Shown here piece by piece: positions 1 through 8,870 of a stretch of 64,000 nucleotides of DNA. Made by a program: the position numbers and the translations under genes. Below the pieces are notes generated by a model. The model had not been told where the DNA came from, did no database searches, and saw only the letters and a program-made list of their open reading frames with translations. The first letter of the stretch is position 1, and each line of letters begins with the position of its first letter. Source of the stretch: Phorcus lineatus (Eukaryota > Mollusca > Gastropoda > Trochida > Trochidae); NCBI GenBank assembly GCA_921293015.1, contig OV121084.1, forward strand, positions 48,147,864 to 48,211,863. The letters are read 5' to 3'.

Positions 1-745
1 TTCAGCTCTCTAGACCTTTTGGAACTGGAGAAGAAGATGAAAATAGGTTTTTCAGGTTTTGACCCCTGTGACCCCATTTGGGGTCAAGTGGTCACCAAAC
101 CTACAATTTAGAATCCCCAGTGTCCAAGGAGTCTTCACACAATTTTTCAGCTCTCTAGACCTTTTGGAACTAGGGAAAAAGATGAAATTAGGTTTTTTAG
201 GTTTTGACCCCTGTGACCCCATTTGGGGTCATGGGGTCACCAAACCTACAATTTAGAATCCCTGTTGGCCAAGGAGTCTACACACACCTTTTCAGCTCTC
301 TAGACCTTTTGGAACTGGAGAAGAAGATGAAAATAGGTTTTTCAGGTTTTGACCCCTGTGACCCCATTTGGGGTCAAGTGGTCACCAAACCTACAATTTA
401 GAATCCCCAGTGTCCAAGGAGTCTTCACACAATTTTTCAGCTCTCTAGACCTTTTGGAACTAGGGAAAAAGATGAAATTAGGTTTTTTAGGTTTTGACCC
501 CTGTGACCCCATTTGGGGTCATGGGGTCACCAAACCTACAATTTAGAATCCCTGTTGGCCAAGGAGTCTACACACACCTTTTCAGCTCTCTATACCTTTT
601 GGAACTGGAGAAGAAGATGAAAATAGGTTTTTCAGGTTTTGACCCCTCTGACCTCATTTGGGGTCATGGGGTCATGGGGTCACAAAATCTACAATTTAGA
701 ATCCCCATTTGCCAAGGAGTATGCACATAAAATTTCAGCTCTCTA
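1..745. repeat. 145-bp tandem repeat organised as 290-bp higher-order A/B units
   Basis: The phrase TTCAGCTCTCTA recurs at 1, 146, 291, 436, 581 and 734. Alternate units are near identical (units at 1 and 291; 146 and 436), so the real repeat is a 290-bp A-B dimer. Each unit carries a short inverted repeat, GACCCC-ATTT-GGGGTC. The last spacing is 153 bp because of an 8-bp duplication (ATGGGGTC twice). Short open frames across it are only a product of the repeat. The block lies downstream, in gene direction, of the last visible CCT4 exon, so it is intronic. Confidence 0.9.
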
Positions 746-868
746 GAGTCACTGGTTCTGGAGAAGAAGTCGAAAAAGTGAAAAGTTTACGGATGGACGG
801 ACGGATGGACAGACGCCGGACGCCATGCCATGCCATAAGCCCATCGGGTCTTTCAGACCTGATGAGCT
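746..868 (+). mobile_element. Unique tail and terminal hairpin of the direct-repeat element
   Basis: After the tandem units comes a GGAC/GGACGG-rich stretch (about 790-822) and then a hairpin with arms 838-850 and 856-868 around a 5-nt loop (AGCCCATCGGGTC / GACCTGATGAGCT, two mismatches). Tandem units followed by a GGACGG run and a terminal hairpin look like the end of an interspersed element of a type I recall from bivalve genomes. Family assignment is from memory and not verified. Confidence 0.45.
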
Positions 869-1052
869 AAAAAAGTGTCAATCACTTGTTTTGTTGAAAG
901 AAAATTTTAACAGTACAAATATGAGTACAGGGTAGTTCAAAATTTCACAAGATACAATACAAGAGGTCACTCAGGGAAAATGGGGAACAAAATCCACAAA
1001 CCTACTCAGATTTAAACTAATAAGACAGGACTAAGGACATAAAATAAGTTAC

Positions 1053-4000
1053 CTGAGAATGGATTTCTGAATCAGGAGGACATTGCATCCTGCTTTCTTG
1101 ATCTGTTTGACGATGTTGAGGATATAGTTCCTCTCCTCTTTCAACACACGGTCCATCTGACTGTAGTCCGATACAATGACTTGATTCTCCATCTGGGCAA
1201 AGGGAGGTAATCATATACAGGTTAATGTCCGAAACTCTGTTCCTAAATAATGTAACGAAAACTTTATAACTATGACTATTATGAAAAACTTGATGCTATG
1301 TGCAAGAACTTATAACCGCAATGGAGTAAGTAATGGAGCTAAATAAAAATCGGATGACGGAAGTGTAATTTAAACTCTTTTCAACATGCTGGATTCCAAG
1401 TTTAAATAATTTCAAATCTCAAATCTGCAGATCGAGTAGGTGACAACGCCTCAATTCTAGATCTCAGTAAAGAGACATAATAAAATATTGATAAACAATG
1501 ATAAAAGGTGTTTTTTCTTCTTTAATTGGCGTTGTTTTAATTGTTAAATTAGAACTTTCTTGCCAAACAGAAAAATTTAGTTAATTTAATTAAATTTTAC
1601 AAATTTTTCAGAAAAAGAAAAAAAGAATGATTTCTTTGCTCACATCTGTCTTTGGCGGTGAAATGCAGAACTGTACGAGTGCAATCTTTGCTTTCTCTGT
1701 TCTGGTTGGTCCATTGCCAGCACTCTTCTGTGTAAACACCAGCCCATCGATCAGTTCAGTGTCATCTACAGTGCCTCTGGAATAACACATAGATTGATAA
1801 AACAAAGTCAGCAATGTGATAGCCTGATACTAAAATCGTTGGGATAATAACTGCTCTAAATCTTAAATTCATTTGACAAAGTATTATTATCTTCAAATCA
1901 TTCAGCAAAACATTATTTCAGCTTCTCTCCATACCCAAGTTTCTTGATGATTCTGATGTCCTTTAGATCGACATTGTTTGCTGTTGCAGGATCAATTACT
2001 TTCATCACAGTATCAACAGCGATTGGAGACAAGATGTTGGAATATTGGGAGACAACCTGGAGGAAAATAAAACAATGGATTCTTACCTTGCTAAACTAAA
2101 TGACCACGAATCAGTTTCAGGATTTCAAAGGCAATGCCTAAATTAACCCTCAATATGGATTAATTATTTCCAATATGACCCAGTTTAAACTTTTCAAAAA
2201 ATGCATTTTTGTAACATTAGATTCAAGAAACATTTGGTTAGAACAAAATCAAATATCTCACAAGCATAGCTTTTTTTCATTGGTTGGTATTTTGTAAATA
2301 ACGTCACTAATATTTTAAGAATTCCTTAAACATTAATAACATACCTTTGAGTTAAGAGAGGTTGATGCACTTTTAAGCAGTGATTCTCTGTCAGACAATT
2401 CAAGAGGTGTAACCATGCTATCTAGAATTTCAGTAGCTTTGCCCGCAGCTCTTTGGAACGATTCCGAGATTGTGGTTGGGTGGATGCCTGCAATTCAATT
2501 ATTGGTTTGTTCAATGTGAAATTAATTCATCAGCAAAATAAATTTGCTTATGTTACCTGCAAATTACCTTCTTTAGGGCTGTGCTGTCACAGTGACAGCG
2601 GGACTGATTTTGTTTTACTATACCAGTTTTCCTAACCGGTTTAAGGAACCGGTTTTCATAAACCGGTTTTCAGGCGCACGATTTTCAAGTGCATTTTCTT
2701 TAGCAAGCGAGCTTTCGTCGCCATGTTTCAAATTGTAAAGCCGTCATTTATCGGCCAGGCAGCTTACACCGCTGATGTTTTCTACAGTATGTACCTCTAT
2801 GTACACAGGACCACAGATAGATCACCAAAGTCTTTTTACTATGCTGAATAACTGATGTTGGATCTTGCTTGGGTTCGCTATGTATGTGAAGGGTGGAGAT
2901 TACTTTGAGAAGAATGCTCACAGAAATCAATGGCCACTTGGAATAGTGGAGAAAGCTTTGCCAAGCTGTGACAATAAAGTGAGGAAGGCTGTTGTTAGGG
3001 TAGCGAGAGAAGGAAAGACAACTCTTTTAACGCATCCAATTTCTGACATTGTTGTTTTTGTTTCCAAGGATTAATTGAGATTCTCATCTGACAGGTTCTA
3101 TGAACTATTCCTGGATAGATGCTGCTGCATCTGGACTGTAATTTTGAAAACTACCATAATGGGCATTATGTTTTAATTCTTTCCATTCAAGGTGTATTAA
3201 CATTATAATTTTCTTGTTCTAGGAATTAGAAGCAATGATCTGGTACCCACCCAAACTGCAATGTATTGCATAATGTATCATGTTTTTTGTTTTTGATTTA
3301 TATTTTCAGTTTTTGTAATGTAATATCTTTACTAAAGATATTAGGTGGGGAGTGTGCCGTCACAGTGACAGCGGGACTGATTTTGTCTTATTATACCAGT
3401 TTTCCTCACCGGATCGTTCTAACCGGTTTAACGAACCGGTTTTGAGGCGCACGATTTGCACGTGCATTTTCTTTAGCAAGCGAGCTTTCGTCGCCATGTT
3501 TCGAATTGTAAAGCCGTCATTTATCGGCCAGGCAGCTTATACCGCTGATGTTTTCTACAGTATGTACACAGGACCACAGGTAAATCAATTAAGTCTTTTT
3601 ACTATGCTGAATAATTGATGTTGGATCTTGCTTGGGTTCGCTATTCAGCATAAGGGCTCCCAGAGATAAAACATGGAAAGAGTGACATGAATAAAACCCC
3701 TCAACAAATCACGATCAAGATATGCAACAAAAATAGGGAACCTGTCACAGGAAGCCTAGTAACACCAATATGAAATATTAGTTCCAAAGTCATGTAGAAT
3801 TTGAGACATGCTCCATTAATGGTTATCAAAAGTAATGATTAGAGGTTTTGATTCGAAAGTTTGAATTTGTTTTGCACGCTGAAAAATGTGAAAATAATGG
3901 TTGGAAATCGGAATAACTTAATTTCAAATGGTTGGAATTACTTAATTTCACAATCATATGCTAGTTACTAACCAATTATACAGAGATGGTTATTGGAAAT

Positions 4001-7000
4001 GGGGACGGACATATAATAAAATGTGAAAGATTTAACAGATCAAAATGTATTCATTCAAATTTTACACATATTCAGTAATACCTTACCCCAGTATATATGG
4101 TCATGAAATATCCTAAGGATACATACTATCCCTATTCAACTTCAAAACAGGTTGTATGTCTGAACACAACATGGTAAAGTCATGATCTCTGGCAAACTAT
4201 TCGAGAAACCGATTAGCCTTGGATTATAATAAGTTCTGTCTTATGTGTTGAATTTGTCATTAGTTCCTAATTTGTACCTTTCTCTAGAAGCTTGGAGCAA
4301 GCATCCAGCATACTGCCTGCCAGTACAACAACTGATGTTGTTCCATCTCCTGCCTCGATATCCTGTGCCTTTGACAAATCCACCAGCTGAATACGGAAAT
4401 TTACTTGTGAGCAGATCAAAATTCACAACATTGTTAATCAACTTCAACAATATCACATAAGTTACTACATTATCTAACACTATTTTTTTATCTTCAAAAA
4501 TTACATCAAGATCAAACAAATCAAGCAAATTTTCATTACATAATCCCTATCACAAAGATATGTGTTTACCATTTTTAAATTGTAAATTCATTTTACCATT
4601 TTTGCAGCTGGGTGGAGTACTTGCATCTGCTTCAAAATGGTGGCGCCATCATTTGTGATTGTTACATCCCCGTTTGAGGCTTGGATCTAATTCATAAACA
4701 GATGATTAATGTATCTCTTAAAACCTTTGACAACAAAATCATACTTGAGAAAGAAACATATGCTCAAGAAAATATAGACAATAATTCAACCTTTAGATAA
4801 TGCAATGACTGCTTGCCAGAAGTTGTTAATTAAGGAAAAGGTAAGGTAAGGTTATTTTGGGGTTAAACGGTAACCCCACTTTTGAGAGAACTTCAATTAT
4901 ATATCGTGGATGCTAGTATCATTGCATGGAGAAAGCATATGTGGTACACTGCTCCAACTCAGTGAAGTTTTGCAACAAAGGCAGCAGAGTTCCCCCATGA
5001 CAATTATGTTTATGGGTCATGTCGACTCAAAAATATTTTTGGGAGTCAAATTAAATTATGGGGGTCGAAAAAAATTCTGGAAAAACCTTTTCCTTTTGTT
5101 GTTGACTCAAATGGCAATGCGAAAATAATTCATAAAATTGTAATTACCGAAGACAAATGATGTTATTTTTGGATGAATTTCCTACAACTTAGCAATTTTT
5201 TCATATTGTCTACAGCTAGATAAACTTAAGCGATGCTTTTCAGAGGGCAAATTCCCGAAACATGCTATCAGGCAACTGGTTTTGGGAAAGCCTCTTTAAG
5301 TCAGGCCTCGAAATGGATACTAAAACTGTTATCGAAGCTCTAACAGTTTTTGTCTTATTATCACAGATTTAAGTTTTATATTCCACGGAGTAAATCTGAT
5401 TCACTACATTAATAAGGCTACTTCCAAATCTAGTGGAATATTTACGATCGTCAATCTTCACAAGTTATGTCAAAATATTCTAAGGTTATAGCATGAACTT
5501 TTGAAATCTTGACAAGTGACCATCCTGCGTCAGGAGCCAGTGTTCGCGTTAACGCATAAACCTGCGTTTTTCACGCATAAAAATCATATAAACACGCAAA
5601 ATATATTGTAAATGCGTGTTTTGCACCCACATATAATTATACACTTAAGCTTATATTTTTCCATAATGTTAAAAATATCGTTCTAAGCTGATTGTCTGAT
5701 TACGATGTCCTGATAAAAATAAATCGAAACCTGGAAATCCCATTGCTAAAAGCCCTGTCATTGGTTACTTTACCGATGGAATTCCCCGGAAGTCGTTCGT
5801 TTCATCCAATCAGAGCGATGTTTACAAGTGATTATTATCAAGTCTCATGCTGTATAACATTACAAAGTTCAGAACGGCAGCTAGTGACTTACACAGGCAT
5901 GTGGCTGCATGTGTTTTATCATCAAAACTGAACCGTATATGGTAGGTTAAACTTTGATGTCTAAATTTTATGACAATTTATTACCTTTACTAATAATTAT
6001 TTTATTGAAATAAAAACTCCATGAACAAAAAACGCGAAATATTTGAATTGAACATTTATTATTTCATTTCTGCACGCACTGTATAAAAACCTACCGCGAA
6101 CACTGGGAGTGACGCAGTGTGCTGTTTTAAAACATATTTTCATTTTCCAGTAAGTCATATACGTAGACTTCTACTGGGTACACCTACAGAATACCGGATA
6201 CCTACCAGCCATATTGTTTAGTGTCGCGTGCTTTTCCTATTATAGGGAAGCACGAGCAATAAAATTCGAAAAATAAAGGAAACGTCAAAATAAAAAATAG
6301 ACAATAAATTCGGATTCTTTAGGTCGACTTCCGGTTAGTAAAACTAACCAACATTTTTTAAAGCGAAAGGTAAGTTATTGCAAATAAATATAATATACGT
6401 CTTTGAAAAAAGCGAAGCTGCGGAATTCTGGGAATAAGAATGAATGAGCGTGGGAAAATTCTGGCAGGTAAGTCCTCTGTGATTGGTCAATATTCGCTTA
6501 CGTCATACCCTAGTAACAGCCATATTTGGAAGTCCACTATGAAATCGTAGTTCTAGTATTTATCAGCGTTCAAGATATGCGACTGTGGGACGTTTTTAAA
6601 TTGTCCGAAGATAAAGCAGAACTTTTTCGATTTTTAAGAAACAAAGGACTTATAGGAAACTGGGAAGGAAAAATCTGTGGGAAATGTTGTGCTGGTAAAT
6701 ATTATTTATGCAAGGACAAAAGCTACAGTAAGGATCAGTACTGCTGGAAATGTAACAAGAAATCTTGCAGTAAGAAAATTTCTATTCGACACAATTCGTG
6801 GTTCGAAAATAGTAAACTGGACTGTGGAAAAATATTGTTACTGTTGGGTGTGGAGGCTACCCCAAGACTTTGTGCGTCGGGAACTTGACATTTCTTCATG
6901 TAACACTTCTGTCGATTGGTACCATTTTTGTCGGGAAGTTTGTGTGTGTGTTGTGGACTCTGACAGTTCAAAGATAGGAGGGCCGGGTAGAATTGTGGAA

Positions 7001-8479
7001 ATTGACGAATCAAAGTTTGGGAAAAGAAAGTTTAATAAAGGGAAAAGGGTTGAGGGTCAGTGGGTGTTCGGGGGAATCGATCGGGAATCTAAAGAATGTT
7101 TTTTAGCATGCGTTGACAAGCGTGACTCGGATACTTTGATTCCGATAATCAAGCAACATATCAAACCTGGCACCACAATTATCAGTGATTGTTGGAAAGC
7201 ATATGACTGCCTCAGTAGAGAAGATTTTGACCATTTGAAAGTCAACCATTCTATAAATTTCAAGGATCCCGAGACAGGTGCTCACACTAACACTATTGAA
7301 TCTTCCTGGGGTGCTTTGAAGCGATCTCTACCTAGGTCGGGTACAACAAAAATCTTGTACTCATCATATTTTGAGGAATTTTGTGTGAGGAGAAAATACT
7401 TGAGTGATCGCGAGGACAAGTTTATAGCTTTCTTGGAGCTTATTGTAAGGATATACAATCCACATGACAGAGACATTGAAATCGTGAAACCTTATGTGAG
7501 ACGCCCCCTCAATGTCACGCAACTCACTGACGCTAACGACAGTGTGGATGATTTCGTTATGTAAGGTAAGCTAGTAGCTACAAATCATAATCCTTAGATG
7601 TTAACTACCAAATATACGCTAACCCTAACCCTAAAAGATCGTCGACAGGGAACCAAGGGTTAAAAAGATCGTCTACAAATATCTTAGGGCTAAGTAAGAC
7701 CGTTGCTAGGGAAGTAGATTGCGCACATAATTTGCGCAATTCCAAAATCAACTCGCGTGCTTACAAAGATGGCGGAAGGTATCCGGTATTCTGTAGTCTT
7801 TCCCTTCTACTGTAGCATACTTGATTATGATTCCTGTATGTGATTTAACATAAATTAGTATCATATATAAAGTTATCAAAAATTAAGAATTATTTTTTTG
7901 AAAATATTTCTATTACAAACTATTAACTCTTACCATCTTGTCCATGCCCCTTGGGCCCAAACTAGTTCGGATTGCATCTGCAACAGCTAAAGAATAAAAA
8001 TGGTAATGTTAATAAAAACCAGATCAACAAATTAAGCTTCATTTATGGTCACACATTGACGTAAGATGATCAGAGTTACAAAATAAACTACAACAGCGAA
8101 TTACTTAATCAGTGAAATTTTGACAATGGATTCAAAAGAAATTGCTAATGCAATTCCAGGTATTTACCATGGTTACGCCTAAATATGTCGAAAACCGACT
8201 ATTTTCCATTCTAAAATGAATCTAAACATATTTTCTTAATACAAAATAACTTTCATTAAAACACTGATTTGACCAAATCAGTGTCAGTTTTTTTCCAAAG
8301 AATAAAGTTTAGTAAATAATTTCTCATGTCTAGTCATGTCAGCGATGTTTTGATTGCATCGTTTCAGCCATGGGTGTTTATATCCTACCTTTGGCAGCAA
8401 CAATGTTGCTAATCCTAATTTGAGTAGGCTTGTCTTTGTCTTTATATTCCGATTTCGAAGGTTGAGCGGATTCAGGCAT
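1053..8479 (-). CDS. CCT4: T-complex protein 1 subunit delta (CCT4), 5' part; gene continues beyond the window start
   Basis: Delta subunit of the cytosolic chaperonin TRiC/CCT, which folds actin, tubulin and WD40 proteins with ATP. Eight minus-strand coding exons, all with GT/AG borders and matching phases: 8389-8479 (ATG at 8479-8477), 7934-7986, 4597-4686, 4278-4386, 2345-2487, 1935-2056, 1644-1776 and 1053-1192. They total 881 nt, about 293 residues. Visible family motifs, in order: [19 protein letters not shown] (nucleotide contact), GDGTTSVVV (nucleotide/hydrolysis loop), [26 protein letters not shown] and [12 protein letters not shown]. The last is the apical domain, so the remaining ~245 residues lie to the left of base 1. 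Introns hold a BEL/Pao relic, a hAT-like MITE, a Merlin element and a tandem repeat, but every visible exon is intact. The gene shares a 391-bp promoter with DTL. Orthology is clear from residue-level agreement with animal CCT4. Confidence 0.96.
2580..3652 (+). mobile_element. Internally deleted BEL/Pao-type LTR retrotransposon in a CCT4 intron
   Basis: Two direct repeats of about 300 bp, 2580-2881 and 3353-3652, both begin TGTGC(T/C)GTCACAGTGACAGCG and diverge by only a few substitutions plus a short indel. A purine tract (AGGTGGGGAG, 3343-3352) abuts the right copy, as expected for a polypurine tract before a 3' LTR. Between them, roughly 2890-3074 (+), an open frame ends in ...[15 protein letters not shown]...VRVAREGKT... 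up to a TAA. This resembles the C-terminal DUF5641 domain of BEL/Pao polyproteins. Gag and almost all of pol are missing, as is the last ~8 bp of the left LTR, so one deletion removed the interior. AGGGC at 2575-2579 and 3653-3657 fits a 5-bp target duplication. Confidence 0.75.
5537..6106. mobile_element. Non-autonomous DNA element with CCAGTGTTCGCG inverted ends (hAT-like?)
   Basis: CCAGTGTTCGCG at 5537-5548 is matched by its exact reverse complement at 6095-6106. The symmetry continues imperfectly outwards (CTGCGTCA at 5525-5532 against TGACGCAG at 6110-6117). hAT elements often start CAGTG, which suggests that superfamily, but I find no 8-bp target duplication and no transposase frame. 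It lies in CCT4 intron 2, about 70 bp left of the Merlin element. Confidence 0.4.
6177..7803 (+). mobile_element. Merlin (IS1016-like) DNA transposon, structurally complete
   Basis: A 1627-bp element bounded by inverted repeats and a perfect 9-bp target duplication, CTTCTACTG, at 6168-6176 and 7804-7812. The terminal repeats share CTACAGAATACCGGATACC (left from 6184; its reverse complement ends at 7796), with partial symmetry in the outermost 7 bp and again further inside. Merlin elements are known for 8-9-bp duplications and IS1016-type transposases, which fits the coding region inside. The intact duplication means the insertion is recent enough to have kept both borders. It sits in CCT4 intron 2, about 120 bp downstream (in gene direction) of exon 2. 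Confidence 0.85.
6577..7564 (+). pseudogene. Merlin transposase (ISXO2/IS1595-type DDE), broken by one frameshift
   Basis: Cut-and-paste transposase. The natural start is the ATG at 6577 ([12 protein letters not shown]...). The N-terminal part in frame 1 has a cysteine-rich, zinc-ribbon-like section ([14 protein letters not shown]) followed by [14 protein letters not shown], typical of this family. Homology then moves to frame 2 at about 6835-6850 ([13 protein letters not shown]...) and stays there to the stop at 7562-7564, so a 1-nt insertion or 2-nt deletion separates the two parts. Catalytic residues are all present: Asp at 7004-7006 (VEIDESKF), Asp at 7187-7189 (ISDCWKAYD) and Glu at 7298-7300 (NTIESSWG). 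There are 36 residues between the second Asp and the Glu (DD36E), as known for the IS1016/Merlin clade. A sequencing indel or an unnoticed intron cannot be excluded, but no convincing splice sites are seen. Confidence 0.85.
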
Positions 8480-8548
8480 TTTGGTAACTGATAAAGTGTT
8501 AGATGGATCTGGATAGAACGTGCATGAAATTCTCACGCTGGCAGACGC

Positions 8549-8556
8549 TTCTAGAA
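8549..8556. promoter_or_regulatory. Heat-shock-element-like palindrome TTCTAGAA
   Basis: TTC-TA-GAA is a perfect tail-to-tail pair of HSF half sites, 70 bp upstream of the CCT4 start codon. A functional site usually needs three half sites; the third is not clear here. Confidence 0.35.
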
Positions 8557-8560
8557 CTAT

Positions 8561-8573
8561 CCAATATGGCTGC
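8561..8573 (+). promoter_or_regulatory. CCAAT box overlapping a YY1-like site
   Basis: CCAATATGGCTGC contains CCAAT (NF-Y core) and AATATGGCTGC, which fits the YY1 consensus AANATGGCNGC at every fixed position. It lies 82 bp upstream of the CCT4 start. YY1-type motifs are common in TATA-less promoters of housekeeping genes. Confidence 0.4.
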
Positions 8574-8781
8574 CTCCATGAACCGAAGTAACGCTTGAAC
8601 GAGATATCAATCAGAGAATAACTTTAGTCAGTTAGATTTTGATTGAACGAATTGCACGATGATTGATTGTAAAGATAAAGCATTATGAATGATTAAATTT
8701 GAAACTAATCAATGTATAATATTTTGATATTTATTTAATTTCACGAACGAGGCTTGACGTCAGAGTGCGCGGAAAACAAAA

Positions 8782-8836
8782 CTTCGCGGGAGTAGATGTC
8801 TGAAAAATTATCAAAATTACAATAAGGAACTTTGAA
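8782..8836 (+). promoter_or_regulatory. E2F-like site and CHR-like TTTGAA before DTL
   Basis: CTTCGCGGGAGT (8782-8793) matches the E2F consensus TTTSGCGSGAAA at 9 of 12 positions, and TTTGAA (8831-8836) is the core of the cell-cycle homology region. Both lie within 90 bp of the DTL start codon. In vertebrates DTL is an E2F/DREAM cell-cycle target, so the arrangement is sensible, though short motifs of this kind also arise by chance. Confidence 0.35.
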
Positions 8837-8870
8837 ATTCATTACATTGCATTGTTTTTCACTTTTTAAT

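Larger units (their letters stand above)
8480..8870. promoter_or_regulatory. Shared bidirectional promoter of CCT4 and DTL
   Basis: The start codons of CCT4 (minus, 8479) and DTL (plus, 8871) are only 391 bp apart and diverge, with no TATA box at a sensible distance from either. Candidate elements cluster near each gene: heat-shock-like and CCAAT/YY1-like motifs near CCT4, E2F-like and CHR-like motifs near DTL. That fits the biology (a chaperonin and an S-phase regulator), but the assignments rest on motif matches only. Confidence 0.7.

Noticed and set aside
1017-1214. 65-codon frame over the last visible CCT4 exon
   Set aside because: Wrong frame on the minus strand; the CCT4 reading ([19 protein letters not shown]) is in another frame of the same exon.
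6526-6576. Upstream TTG start for the Merlin transposase
   Set aside because: The first ATG in frame is at 6577 and family similarity starts after it; non-ATG starts are not expected here.
7615-7635. CTAACCCTAACCCTAA, telomere-like
   Set aside because: Only two to three repeats inside the Merlin element; too short for an interstitial telomere block.
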